Assembly: GCF_003711845.1 (NCBI RefSeq)
Contig: NZ_RHLQ01000008.1
Coordinates: forward strand, 1 to 64,000
Direction of reading: 5' to 3'
DNA: 64,000 nucleotides
DNA from: Lysinibacillus halotolerans
GTDB taxonomy: Bacteria; Bacillota; Bacilli; Bacillales_A; Planococcaceae
Part shown: piece after piece, positions 17,931 through 26,809 of the stretch
How the letters are laid out: the number at the start of each line of letters is the position of its first letter
Numbering within the stretch: the first letter of the stretch is position 1
Translations under genes and position numbers: made by a program
Notes under the pieces: model-generated
Database searches by the model: none
What the model was told of the DNA's origin: nothing
What the model saw: only the letters and a program-made list of their open reading frames with translations

Positions 17931-19194
17931 TGCTATTATTAAATCCATTACACGGAAGCGCAACATAAGAATTTTACCTTTTATATTACTCTTATATATC
18001 GTCGCTTATTTGGATCGTGTCAATATGGGATTTGCCGCATTGGAAATGAATGCGGAATTAGCATTAACAGCTGAAGTGTTTGGCCTTCTTTCAGGTATTT
18101 TCTTTATCGGTTACTTTTTCTTTGAAGTGCCAAGTAATATGATTATGCATAAAGTTGGTGCCCGTGTTTGGATTGCTCGTATTATGATTTCTTGGGGCAT
18201 CATCGTCATTTTAACCGGATTTATTCAAAATGCTACCCATCTTTATATTCTTCGCTTTTTACTAGGCGTTGCAGAAGCAGGTTTCTTTCCAGGAATCATT
18301 CTATACCTTACTTACTGGTTTTTAGAAAGGGAACGTTCCAAGGCAACGGCAGTATTAATTTTAGCGCTTCCTATTGGGGGGCTAATCGGTGCCCCTGTTT
18401 CAACTTGGATTATCGATCATATAACATGGGCAAATTTATCAGGCTGGCGTTGGATGTTTATTTTAGAAGGAATCCCCGCATTAATACTTGGGGTGATAGT
18501 GTTGTTTTATTTAACAAACCGTCCTCGTGAAGCTAAGTGGTTAACAGAAGAAGAAAAAAATTGGATTGAACAACAATTAGAGATCGAAAGAATCGCTAGT
18601 AGTAAAATGAATAAACCGACGAAATGGACAATGCTAAAAGATTTAACTGTTTGGAAACTATCTGCCTTTTACTTTGCAGCCTATACAGCCATTTATGGCT
18701 TATCTTTTTGGATTCCTACTATCATTAAATCATTATCAGAAGTGCATACTACTAATTTAGAAATCGGTTGGTTATCCATGTTACCTTCATTAGTCGCAAT
18801 TCCTTCTGCATTATTTGTTGGTTGGAATGCAGATCGAACAGGAAATTTAAAAAAGCATTTAATTATCTGTTTAATCATTGCTATGGTTGGATTTATCGGC
18901 TGTGCCATCGTCACATCCGTGACACCTATGGTTATTTTATTATCCCTTACATCCATCGGTTTATATGGATTTACAGGATGTTTCTTTGCCTACTTAACCT
19001 TTTTCTTTACGGAATCAACTGCCCCTGTCGGAATCGCTTTAGTGAATTCATTCGCTGCTCTAGGAGGTTTTGTCGGTCCGACGATTCTAGGTATGTTTAC
19101 TTTAACTTCTGGCATGTTCCTTTTAGCGGGTATATTATTAGTAGGCATTTTCATTTTACTTACAATGAAACGAACTCGTGAAATTAGTACGTAA
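17920..19194 (+). CDS. MFS transporter, anion:cation symporter type
   Basis: This 424-residue carrier has about 12 membrane helices. The early YLDRVNMGFA motif and the large loop between helices 6 and 7 are typical of the ACS subfamily, which moves organic anions such as sugar acids and phthalates. The start is TTG at 17920 with GGAGGG upstream, overlapping the end of scoB. It is the last gene of the operon and would be a second uptake or an export route for an organic acid. Having two unrelated permeases in one short operon is unusual. Confidence 0.8.
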   Translation: MTNDAIIKSITRKRNIRILPFILLLYIVAYLDRVNMGFAALEMNAELALTAEVFGLLSGIFFIGYFFFEVPSNMIMHKVGARVWIARIMISWGIIVILTGFIQNATHLYILRFLLGVAEAGFFPGIILYLTYWFLERERSKATAVLILALPIGGLIGAPVSTWIIDHITWANLSGWRWMFILEGIPALILGVIVLFYLTNRPREAKWLTEEEKNWIEQQLEIERIASSKMNKPTKWTMLKDLTVWKLSAFYFAAYTAIYGLSFWIPTIIKSLSEVHTTNLEIGWLSMLPSLVAIPSALFVGWNADRTGNLKKHLIICLIIAMVGFIGCAIVTSVTPMVILLSLTSIGLYGFTGCFFAYLTFFFTESTAPVGIALVNSFAALGGFVGPTILGMFTLTSGMFLLAGILLVGIFILLTMKRTREIST

Positions 19195-19213
19195 TTAAAA
19201 AGGGAAAACAATT

Positions 19214-19250
19214 TAAAGGTGGGCTTTTATCAAAGAGGCCCACCTTTTTA
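19214..19250. terminator. bidirectional terminator
   Basis: AAAGGTGGGC/GCCCACCTTT stem followed by a T-run, between convergent transporter genes. Confidence 0.9.
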
Positions 19251-19251
19251 T

Positions 19252-20646
19252 TTAAATTAAAAACATCGCTACAATTGTTGTTACTACTAATCCGACAATA
19301 ACAGGAATAAGATTTCTTCGGGCAAGTTCAAAGGGACTTACATTACATATTGCAGCAGCTGGAATTAAAGCCCAAGGTACAAGGGTACCACCGCCTACAA
19401 AAATAGCAGCTATTTGACCTAAAGCAGTTAATGTAGCAGTGCCATCACCAATGGCAGTGCCAAATAAACTACCGATTGAACCTGCCAACGTTATTCCTGA
19501 AAAACCAGAACCGTCTAATCCGGTAATCGCACCTACTGCTGTTAGTGTTACGGCTGCTATTTCTCCTGTTAACGGGACAACTGAAGCTAGGGCAATACCT
19601 AAATCATTTACAATCCCTTGGGAATCATTTGGTAAATACTCGCCAATAATCGTTAAAAACCCGGAGTCTCCTAAATAGAAGAAAGCCGCAATTGGGATGA
19701 CCGGACCAAATACTTTAAAACCAAATTGAAAACCTTCTATTAAGTAGCTCGTTGTTTTCTCCAACCCTTCATTTTTATGGGCAAAGAGAGCTAATAATAT
19801 AAGAATGAAGACTGTCGTACCACCAATAAGTGCTGTTGCATCCCCGCCAGAAAGATTAAAAAGGGACATTGCCACGACATCTAATATGAAAGCAAGTGGG
19901 ATTAATAAAGCAAAAAATTTTCGTTGTCCAATCGTTAATAAATTTTCATTCACTTTTTCATCCTGTTTTTCCTTATCAAATGTACCAACCATTTCAATTT
20001 TTCCGCGCTTCATATCCCGACGCAACATTATAAAGGCAACAACGGTCGTTACTAACCCCATGACGATCACTAACGGAATACTTGCTGACACGACGTCGGA
20101 TACAGGTATTCCTGCTGCATCAGCGGTTAATTTCGGAGCACCTTGGATAATAAAGTCACTGGAAAGGGCAATTCCATGACCAAATAAATTCATTGCCACC
20201 GCTACTCCTAATGCTGGTAACCCAGCGCGTATAGCAACAGGAAGTAAGACTGCTCCAAGAAGTGCAACGGCTGGGGATGGCCAGAAGAACCATGAAATGA
20301 TCATCATTAATATCCCAATCGTCCAAAAACCGAGGGTCGGATTTTTAATGACTTTTGTAAACGGGGCAACCATCACTTCGTTAATGCCGGTTTTCATTAA
20401 TACCCTGCTCATTGCGACGATAATCGAGATAATCAAAATCGTCGATAACAGTTCTTGTATTGCAAAAATAAAGCTGTTAAAAACTCCACTAATGGATGCC
20501 GTAAAATCTCCAGTCGCAACAATCGCAAGAATAAAAATGCCTATAATACATATTAGCGTTGTATCGCGACGTTTTACCATAAATCCGATAATCAATACGA
20601 TAAATACAACATAAATCCAATGAAGTGCGGACAATTCTACATTCAT
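19252..20646 (-). CDS. multi-helix permease, ion-transporter superfamily-like
   Basis: This hydrophobic protein of about 464 residues has about 11-12 membrane helices, with duplicated-looking halves and a charged loop in the middle (DMKRGKIEMVGTFDKEKQDEK). Glycine and Pro-rich re-entrant-like segments such as WPSPAVALLGAVLLP and GDGTATLTALGQI recall ion-transporter-superfamily carriers for organic acids. The ATG at 20646 has GAGGGG eight bases upstream, better than an ATG two codons earlier. The substrate is unknown. Convergence with the CoA-transferase operon gives no firm link. Confidence 0.65.
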   Translation of the reverse strand: MNVELSALHWIYVVFIVLIIGFMVKRRDTTLICIIGIFILAIVATGDFTASISGVFNSFIFAIQELLSTILIISIIVAMSRVLMKTGINEVMVAPFTKVIKNPTLGFWTIGILMMIISWFFWPSPAVALLGAVLLPVAIRAGLPALGVAVAMNLFGHGIALSSDFIIQGAPKLTADAAGIPVSDVVSASIPLVIVMGLVTTVVAFIMLRRDMKRGKIEMVGTFDKEKQDEKVNENLLTIGQRKFFALLIPLAFILDVVAMSLFNLSGGDATALIGGTTVFILILLALFAHKNEGLEKTTSYLIEGFQFGFKVFGPVIPIAAFFYLGDSGFLTIIGEYLPNDSQGIVNDLGIALASVVPLTGEIAAVTLTAVGAITGLDGSGFSGITLAGSIGSLFGTAIGDGTATLTALGQIAAIFVGGGTLVPWALIPAAAICNVSPFELARRNLIPVIVGLVVTTIVAMFLI

Positions 20647-20867
20647 TCGCATATCCCCTCAATTCGTTTAACTTAGAATATGAGGTAAACGTCTAATGGG
20701 TGAGCGTACAACTTCATTGGAAGGGAAAATAAATTAAACAACCAACTCTGAACAAAGAATCAAAATTCATGAGCACCCTTCAAATATTTGTAAAAAAATA
20801 AAAATGATAATATTTGGTTATTCTATAGTTAAAGTTTCGTATTCTATTTAAATGGGAGGTATCATCT

Positions 20868-22028
20868 ATTTTTAAAAGATATTTTTTATTTATATTCATA
20901 TTACTTTTAGTTTCTTGTGCCGAAAACAACATATCGAAACAACCTTTAGAAAAACAAGAACAAGTTACACCTCCAATTCAAAAAGAACCTGAAATTTATA
21001 CTGCTACTATTAACGCATTAGGAGATATTTTAATACATGAGCCAATTTACCAAGAAGCCTACATTGGTAATAATCAATACAATTTTTCTGACATGTTTGC
21101 ACAAGTAAAACCATATTTAGAGAAAGCAGATATTACGATAGCAAATAGTGAAAGTATTATTGGTGGCCAAGAAATTGGGCTTTCAAGCTACCCACAATTT
21201 AATAGTCCATACGAAATAGGGGATGTTTTAAAGGAGGTAGGTGTTGATGTAGTCAACATGGCTAACAATCATACATTAGATCGTGGGGAAGAAGCTATTC
21301 AAAACGCTACAAATTATTGGAACAAACTTGGAATTACTTATATTGGAGCTTCGACAAGTTATGATGAAGCGGAGCAAATCAAAACATTAACGGTTAATCA
21401 AATTACATTTTCCTTTTTAGGTTACACTTATGGTACTAATGGACTCCAAGTACCTGAAGGAAAAGACTATTTAGTCAATTATATTGATGAAGAAAAAATG
21501 AAAAAGGATATAGAAAAAGCAAAGGAAATTTCGGATATTATCGTCCTAAATTTACATATGGGAGATGAATATAGCCGAAATCAAAATGAAGATCAAGAAA
21601 AAATAGCCCAGTTAGCAGCTGATTTAGGTGTCCATATTATTTTGTTCCATCATTCCCATGTACTACAACCGGTGAAATGGTACATAGGAAATACCGGAAA
21701 TCAAACGTTTGCCATTCATTCTCTAGGCAACTTTTTATCTTCTCAAGACGAACTTTATCGACAAATTGGTGCTTTACTCGAATTAGATGTGAAGAAAACA
21801 ATTACTTATGATAAAGAGGGAAAACCAAATACAACTGTTGAAATCAATCATCCTAAATTGCTGCCTACTTATGTTAAGTTTCAAAACTGGAGGAATTATG
21901 AGATTATACCATTATATTTAGTAACAGAAGAGCAATTGCCGAATGCGAAAATGATTTATGATGAAATAAAAACCCATATGTCTCAATACGTAACTAATCT
22001 CCAATTTATTGAATATGCATCGAAATAA
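20868..22028 (+). CDS. CapA-family lipoprotein, apparently starting at ATT
   Basis: This 386-residue protein belongs to the CapA/PgsA family (calcineurin-like fold, linked to poly-gamma-glutamate or capsule synthesis). Family motifs are GDILIHEP near residue 50, NMANNHTLDRG near 130 and LFHHSHVLQP near 260. No ATG, GTG or TTG occurs in frame between the lipoprotein signal and the ribosome site. An ATT at 20868 lies eight bases after GGGAGG and gives MFKRYFLFIFILLLVSC, a textbook lipobox with Cys at position 17. The first in-frame ATG is only at 21093, inside the conserved domain, so that start is rejected. Confidence 0.8.
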   Translation: MFKRYFLFIFILLLVSCAENNISKQPLEKQEQVTPPIQKEPEIYTATINALGDILIHEPIYQEAYIGNNQYNFSDMFAQVKPYLEKADITIANSESIIGGQEIGLSSYPQFNSPYEIGDVLKEVGVDVVNMANNHTLDRGEEAIQNATNYWNKLGITYIGASTSYDEAEQIKTLTVNQITFSFLGYTYGTNGLQVPEGKDYLVNYIDEEKMKKDIEKAKEISDIIVLNLHMGDEYSRNQNEDQEKIAQLAADLGVHIILFHHSHVLQPVKWYIGNTGNQTFAIHSLGNFLSSQDELYRQIGALLELDVKKTITYDKEGKPNTTVEINHPKLLPTYVKFQNWRNYEIIPLYLVTEEQLPNAKMIYDEIKTHMSQYVTNLQFIEYASK

Positions 22029-22035
22029 ACAAATA

Positions 22036-22078
22036 CAACCAAGTCCAAAAGAAGTGATTCTTTTGAACTTGGTTTTTC
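22036..22078 (+). terminator. rho-independent terminator
   Basis: ACCAAGTCCAAAAG/CTTTTGAACTTGGT stem followed by TTTTTC after the CapA gene. Confidence 0.85.
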
Positions 22079-22139
22079 TATGTGTAGAGATCTCATCATT
22101 GGATAACATAATGAATAAGAAATGATGAAGGTGGTTAAG

Positions 22140-22349
22140 ATGAAGGAATTTAAAGTGACATATTTTTTTGATGAACAACATTATATTAGAAGATTTATAC
22201 ATGTGGAATCCCAAGAAATGGCCGAACAACTCATCCAAAGTGAACGGGATCAATATATTTCCTTTACTGATAGTAGAGGCATTTATCATGAATTAAATAC
22301 AAAAAATGTCCGTGTCATACAAATTTCTGAATACCATCGTAAGAAGTAA
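22140..22349 (+). CDS. small hypothetical protein
   Basis: This is a 69-residue basic soluble protein. The ATG at 22140 follows AAGGTGG by five bases; an ATG at 22122 has no ribosome site. The sequence alternates strands and helices (FKVTYFFDEQ, MAEQLIQSERDQ, NVRVIQISEY), which suggests a compact alpha/beta fold. I recognise no family. Confidence 0.6.
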   Translation: MKEFKVTYFFDEQHYIRRFIHVESQEMAEQLIQSERDQYISFTDSRGIYHELNTKNVRVIQISEYHRKK

Positions 22350-22404
22350 TTTAAACTTATCTGGTTATAAAAATACATAGGAAAAAGCTGAAGGGAGTTA
22401 AATT

Positions 22405-23298
22405 ATGCCGTTACATCATTATATTGAACAATATTTCCAGCAACATCCAGAAGCAAGACAAAAGGGTATTCAAATTAAGTCTAACGAAAGAAAACCAAGC
22501 GTATTGAAAGTGGAAGAATCTTTTATTCAAGCGATGGCCAATCACATTCCAATTCGAATATATACGCCAGATGAAGAAGATGATTATTATCCACTTTTCT
22601 TATTTTTTCCGGGAGGTGGATTTATTAATGGTGATATAAATAGCTATGATACGTCTTGTCGATTGTTATCATCCCTTTCCGGATACAAAGTCATCGTTAT
22701 TGATTATCGTTTTTCTCCAGAATACCCCGCACCTGCTGCTTTTCAAGATTGTTATGTTGCAACGAAATGGGTTGTAAACCATGCAGAAGATTTTGCAGGA
22801 CGGTCCAACGATATTGTGGTTGGAGGTCCTAGTGCGGGAGCTAACCTTGCTACGATGGTCGCTTTAAAATCGATCATTACAGGAGAATTTCAACTTGCGA
22901 AACAAGTACTGCAATATCCAATTACCGATCTTGACATTCAAATAAAAGGAAGCGAATATCAATCAAGGGAACTGTATAATGGAAAATACGGAGTGGATAT
23001 TACGAAAAGCAATGCCCATTTCATACAACATCAACAATCCGATATTCCTTGGGATTCGCCTATTTTTGTAGAAAAAAAATATTTAGCTCAAATGCCGAAA
23101 ACGTTAATCTTTACTGCAGAATATGACCCCCTTTGTGATGAAGGGGAATTATATGCAGATAAGCTCAAAGAAGCGGGCGTTCAAGTAAGACTCGTTCGAT
23201 TTGACGGAAATATACACGGATTTATGCAAAGCTTCCCAGGTTCACCTGACTATATGCGCGGTTATGATATTACTGCTGAATTTTTAAATAGTGATTAA
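22405..23298 (+). CDS. alpha/beta hydrolase, HSL-family esterase
   Basis: This 297-residue protein has the hormone-sensitive-lipase oxyanion motif as FFPGGGFINGD (PGGG in place of HGGG) near residue 72. The nucleophile motif is GGPSAGAN near residue 144, with Asp in AEYDPLCDEG and His in NIHGFMQ. Together these make a complete Ser-Asp-His triad. It should hydrolyse small carboxylic esters in the cytoplasm; the natural substrate is unknown. The ATG follows GAAGGGAG. It is a single-gene unit with a terminator. Confidence 0.85.
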   Translation: MPLHHYIEQYFQQHPEARQKGIQIKSNERKPSVLKVEESFIQAMANHIPIRIYTPDEEDDYYPLFLFFPGGGFINGDINSYDTSCRLLSSLSGYKVIVIDYRFSPEYPAPAAFQDCYVATKWVVNHAEDFAGRSNDIVVGGPSAGANLATMVALKSIITGEFQLAKQVLQYPITDLDIQIKGSEYQSRELYNGKYGVDITKSNAHFIQHQQSDIPWDSPIFVEKKYLAQMPKTLIFTAEYDPLCDEGELYADKLKEAGVQVRLVRFDGNIHGFMQSFPGSPDYMRGYDITAEFLNSD

Positions 23299-23302
23299 TT
23301 GG

Positions 23303-23344
23303 AGTAGTACGAAACCTGGAATGAGGATTCGTGCTACTTTTTTA
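23303..23344 (+). terminator. rho-independent terminator
   Basis: AGTAGTACGAA pairs with TTCGTGCTACT, followed by TTTTTT. Confidence 0.75.
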
Positions 23345-23417
23345 GTTATATGAATAACCTACGGATGCCTTCATGAATACACTAGGGAGATATTTCGGTG
23401 TAATGAAGGGGATGGGT

Positions 23418-24422
23418 GTGAAAAGATTATTTATAATGGTTATTATATGTTCCCTTGCTTTAGTTGGATGTAGTGAAACTTTTACGAGTAAGGAACAGTT
23501 AAAAGAACGAATCGTTGAACTAGAACAAGAAATAGAAGAGTTGGAAAGGGAAAAGGAACAGGGAGATGCTGCTGAAGAGATAATAGAAAAAGGAACTTCT
23601 ACAATTCAGTTAGTCGACCCATCATCAAAGGAAATCATTTATTCTTTTACACCTAAAGAACTCGGATATAATACAAATAAAAATTCCGAAAGATATAAAA
23701 AGGAAATTGAACAGTTAGCAAAGGAATTAGCTCGTGGTACCGACAATAAACGAGGATATGACCAAAGAATGGTACTGGATAAATTGAATGAAAATGGGGA
23801 ACTCGTGAAAGGAAAACCACAAGTCATTTTAAAGGAAAAGGAACTTGTGGAAAAAATATTAGCTGCATCTAATACAGGTGGGAATGTTGAACTTCCAATT
23901 TATATTACCGAATCAGGTTATAGTCAAACCGAAATCGCGGATTTAGATAACGTTGTGATTGCTTCTTATACGACTTATTTTAATTCATCTGATGTAGGAC
24001 GATCATCTAACATCAAACTTTCAGCGAATGCGATATCTCATGTAATTGTCGGAGTAGAAGATATTTTTTCCTTCAACATAACCGTTGGCCCTAGAACAAA
24101 GGAAACAGGCTATCAACCAGCATTAGAAATTGTTAACGGTGAGTTTGAGATGGGGATTGGGGGAGGTATTTGCCAAACCTCTTCAACACTTTTTAATGCG
24201 GTGGATCAATTGGGGGTACATTACGTTGAACGACATCATCATTCAATTGATATTGGGTATGTTCCTAAAGGAAGGGATGCGACCGTGTCGTACGATTCAT
24301 TAGATTTTCGCTTCCAAAATACAACGGGAGTTCCCTTTATGATTCAAGCTACTACTACTAAAGATTCTATTACGATAAAGCTTACCACTTCAGAAAAGTA
24401 TGCTGATCTTTTAAAAAACTAA
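23418..24422 (+). CDS. VanW-family lipoprotein
   Basis: This lipoprotein of about 334 residues has a signal ending in ALVGC. A coiled-coil linker at about 28-60 follows, then a peptidoglycan-binding-like part and a C-terminal VanW domain with MGIGGGICQTSSTLFN near residue 245 and VPKGRDATVSY near 285. VanW domains are associated with cell-wall functions, but the reaction is unknown. The start is probably GTG at 23418, six bases after AAGGGG; ATGs at 23373 and 23403 are possible. It is a close paralogue of the protein at 30724-31668; the two bracket a chemoreceptor and a germination operon. Confidence 0.8.
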   Translation: MKRLFIMVIICSLALVGCSETFTSKEQLKERIVELEQEIEELEREKEQGDAAEEIIEKGTSTIQLVDPSSKEIIYSFTPKELGYNTNKNSERYKKEIEQLAKELARGTDNKRGYDQRMVLDKLNENGELVKGKPQVILKEKELVEKILAASNTGGNVELPIYITESGYSQTEIADLDNVVIASYTTYFNSSDVGRSSNIKLSANAISHVIVGVEDIFSFNITVGPRTKETGYQPALEIVNGEFEMGIGGGICQTSSTLFNAVDQLGVHYVERHHHSIDIGYVPKGRDATVSYDSLDFRFQNTTGVPFMIQATTTKDSITIKLTTSEKYADLLKN

Positions 24423-24433
24423 AAAATGAAATC

Positions 24434-24468
24434 GATAGACACTACTATAATTTAGTGTCTATTTTTAT
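24434..24468 (+). terminator. rho-independent terminator
   Basis: ATAGACACTA/TAGTGTCTAT stem followed by TTTTATT. Confidence 0.85.
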
Positions 24469-24672
24469 TGGGTTAGAACTATAGTCCTTCATTTTCCATT
24501 CATTTTAATTTTCGATTTAGTATGAATGCTCTAATAATATCTTTAATTCCTACTATTTTCATTATATAATGTATTTGGATAATTAGTAGGAGAAAGGATG
24601 GGTTTCCAAATATTTTTTCCTATTCATACAGGTTATCTAATAAATCATGATGATCACAAAGGGGGAAAAGCT

Positions 24673-26673
24673 TTGAAAAAAAAGAAAAAACTAAGAAAAG
24701 GTACAGCGAGTATACGTATTAAATTTATTAGTGCATTTTTACTGATATCGATTGTTCCTTTATTAGCAGTTGCTTTCTTTATACAAAGCAACAATAGTTC
24801 AATTCTCATCGATGAAGAAAAAGATGCTATGCACAATCTTGTATTAAATAAAGCTCAATCCATTGATGATTGGTTTAAGTCCCAAATGTCAGAAATGGAG
24901 ATTGCAGCTTCTACTGATGTTATGAAGTCAATGGATCCGGAACGACTCATTCCCTATATTACGTTTTTAGAAGATCGTTCTGATATTTTTGAAACGATGT
25001 ATGTCATAAATCGAGCTGGTACTGTGATTGCCCATACAATGAAAGATAGTATCGGTCAAGATTATAGCGATCGTAGCTATGTACCTACTGCATTTGGTGG
25101 AAAATCGGTTTATTCAGAAGTATTGACATCAAAAGTGACAGGGAATCGAATTGTAGTTTCTGCAACTCCGATTAAAGATGATCGAGGAGTCATTGTTGGT
25201 ATATTAGCCGGTTCAGCAAACTTTGACTTATTAGTAGATACATACTTAAACAATGAAGAAACATCCAATATGATTACCTTAGTAGATCAACAAGGATTTA
25301 TACAAGTTTCTCCAGAAAAGGATTTTGTCGGTAAGAATATAAAAGAACTAAAAGTGGATGGCTTTAATAATATTTTAGAAAACAGTAGGTCGGATACAGG
25401 GATATCGAGTTTTTCCTATGACGGTGAACAATTTATTGGTACATATGCACCAATCAAGACTACTGGCTATGGATTAACAATTTATACACCAGAAAATAAA
25501 GTTTTAGCCGTTTCTAATTCTGTAAAAAACGTTAGCTTATTGATGATTGGAGCAGCTGCCATAATCATTATTCTCATTTCCATTCTGATTGTAAGAAGCA
25601 TTACGAAGCCTATCCTGACAATTGCTTCTCGAATGGATAAGGTTGCTTCTGGAGATTTAACTGTCCAAGAGGTGGATTTAAAAAGGCGTGATGAATTTGG
25701 TCAACTTGCCAATAACTTTAACGTAATGATTCAAAATATTAAACATTTAGTTTCTGAAATAAATATTGCTTCCAATAAAGTTCTTTCATCATCCGAGGAA
25801 TTATCTGCTAGTTCGGAGGAAACCGTTCGAGCAACTGAACAAATTGCAGCTTCTATTCAAACGATTGCATCGACTACCGAAACACAAGCTAATTTCACTG
25901 AAGATGCAAAATCCGTTGTGACGAATATTTCAAACGGTATTTTAACGATTACCGATAATATTCAACGAACAAATGCACTTTCAAATGAAGCAGTTTCTGC
26001 TGCAAATTCGGGTACAAATGTAATTGCGAATACGGTTAGCCATATGACAACAATTGAAAATAAAACAAATACAGCTTCAACAACAATCAATGGTTTAGGA
26101 AAAAAATCATCCGAAATCAACGATATTATTTCAGTTATAACTGGTATAGCAGATCAAACGAATTTACTTGCTTTAAATGCAGCTATTGAGGCTGCAAGGG
26201 CAGGGGAATATGGAAAAGGTTTTTCTGTTGTGGCAGACGAAGTTCGAAAATTGGCGGAACAATCTAGTCAAGCATCCGGACAAATTAGCCAATTGATTAA
26301 AGAAATTCAACAAGAAATCACACTTTCGATTTCAGCTATGAATGAAGGGAATATCGCTGTAAAAGATGGTAAGAAACAAGTTGAACGAGCTGGAATTGAA
26401 TTTGAACATATTGCTCAATCGGTTCATAAAGTATCCGACCATATGAAAGAAATATTGGAAGAAAGCGAACAAATTAAAAGCGTCTCAGAAAAAATGGTCA
26501 AAGATATAAAACATATTTCTGAAATTTCAATGGAGGCATCAAGTAATACACAGGAAATCGCCTCTGCATCGGAACAACAAAACAGTTCTATGGAGGAAAT
26601 TGCTGCATCTGCTGAAAGCTTAGCCTCTATGGCAGAAGAATTAAAAAACATAGTAAAAACATTTAAAATTTAA
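24673..26673 (+). CDS. methyl-accepting chemotaxis protein with dCache-type sensor
   Basis: This 666-residue transmembrane chemoreceptor has a basic N-terminus and a membrane helix near 20-40. A large extracellular sensor (about 40-285) with the [13 protein letters not shown] and SDRSYVP segments typical of dCache_1 follows, then a second helix, a HAMP domain and a signalling domain. The tip of that domain contains the conserved hairpin with [20 protein letters not shown]. It would bind CheW/CheA and methylation enzymes. The TTG at 24673, seven bases after GGGGG, is the likely start; an ATG at 24598 would prefix 25 residues with no signal character. Confidence 0.9.
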   Translation: MKKKKKLRKGTASIRIKFISAFLLISIVPLLAVAFFIQSNNSSILIDEEKDAMHNLVLNKAQSIDDWFKSQMSEMEIAASTDVMKSMDPERLIPYITFLEDRSDIFETMYVINRAGTVIAHTMKDSIGQDYSDRSYVPTAFGGKSVYSEVLTSKVTGNRIVVSATPIKDDRGVIVGILAGSANFDLLVDTYLNNEETSNMITLVDQQGFIQVSPEKDFVGKNIKELKVDGFNNILENSRSDTGISSFSYDGEQFIGTYAPIKTTGYGLTIYTPENKVLAVSNSVKNVSLLMIGAAAIIIILISILIVRSITKPILTIASRMDKVASGDLTVQEVDLKRRDEFGQLANNFNVMIQNIKHLVSEINIASNKVLSSSEELSASSEETVRATEQIAASIQTIASTTETQANFTEDAKSVVTNISNGILTITDNIQRTNALSNEAVSAANSGTNVIANTVSHMTTIENKTNTASTTINGLGKKSSEINDIISVITGIADQTNLLALNAAIEAARAGEYGKGFSVVADEVRKLAEQSSQASGQISQLIKEIQQEITLSISAMNEGNIAVKDGKKQVERAGIEFEHIAQSVHKVSDHMKEILEESEQIKSVSEKMVKDIKHISEISMEASSNTQEIASASEQQNSSMEEIAASAESLASMAEELKNIVKTFKI

Positions 26674-26685
26674 TAAAAAAAACGA

Positions 26686-26724
26686 AGCAACCTTTTCGTA
26701 CAAAACACGAAAAGGTTGTTTTTT
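26686..26724 (+). terminator. rho-independent terminator
   Basis: CAACCTTTTCGT/ACGAAAAGGTTG stem followed by TTTTTT. Confidence 0.9.
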
Positions 26725-26809
26725 AATTACGGTGGAATAAAGGAAAAATAGTATATTTTAACACTTTAAGGACAATTCTATTTATAAGATAGAAATTGGA
26801 GAGAATGTT

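Noticed and set aside
18168-19181. Two plus-strand frames inside the MFS gene
   Set aside because: Cys/Arg/Tyr-rich shadow translations of a membrane protein in another frame.
19439-20614. Three plus-strand frames opposite the permease gene
   Set aside because: Antisense to the membrane protein at 19252-20646; no ribosome sites and no domain pattern.
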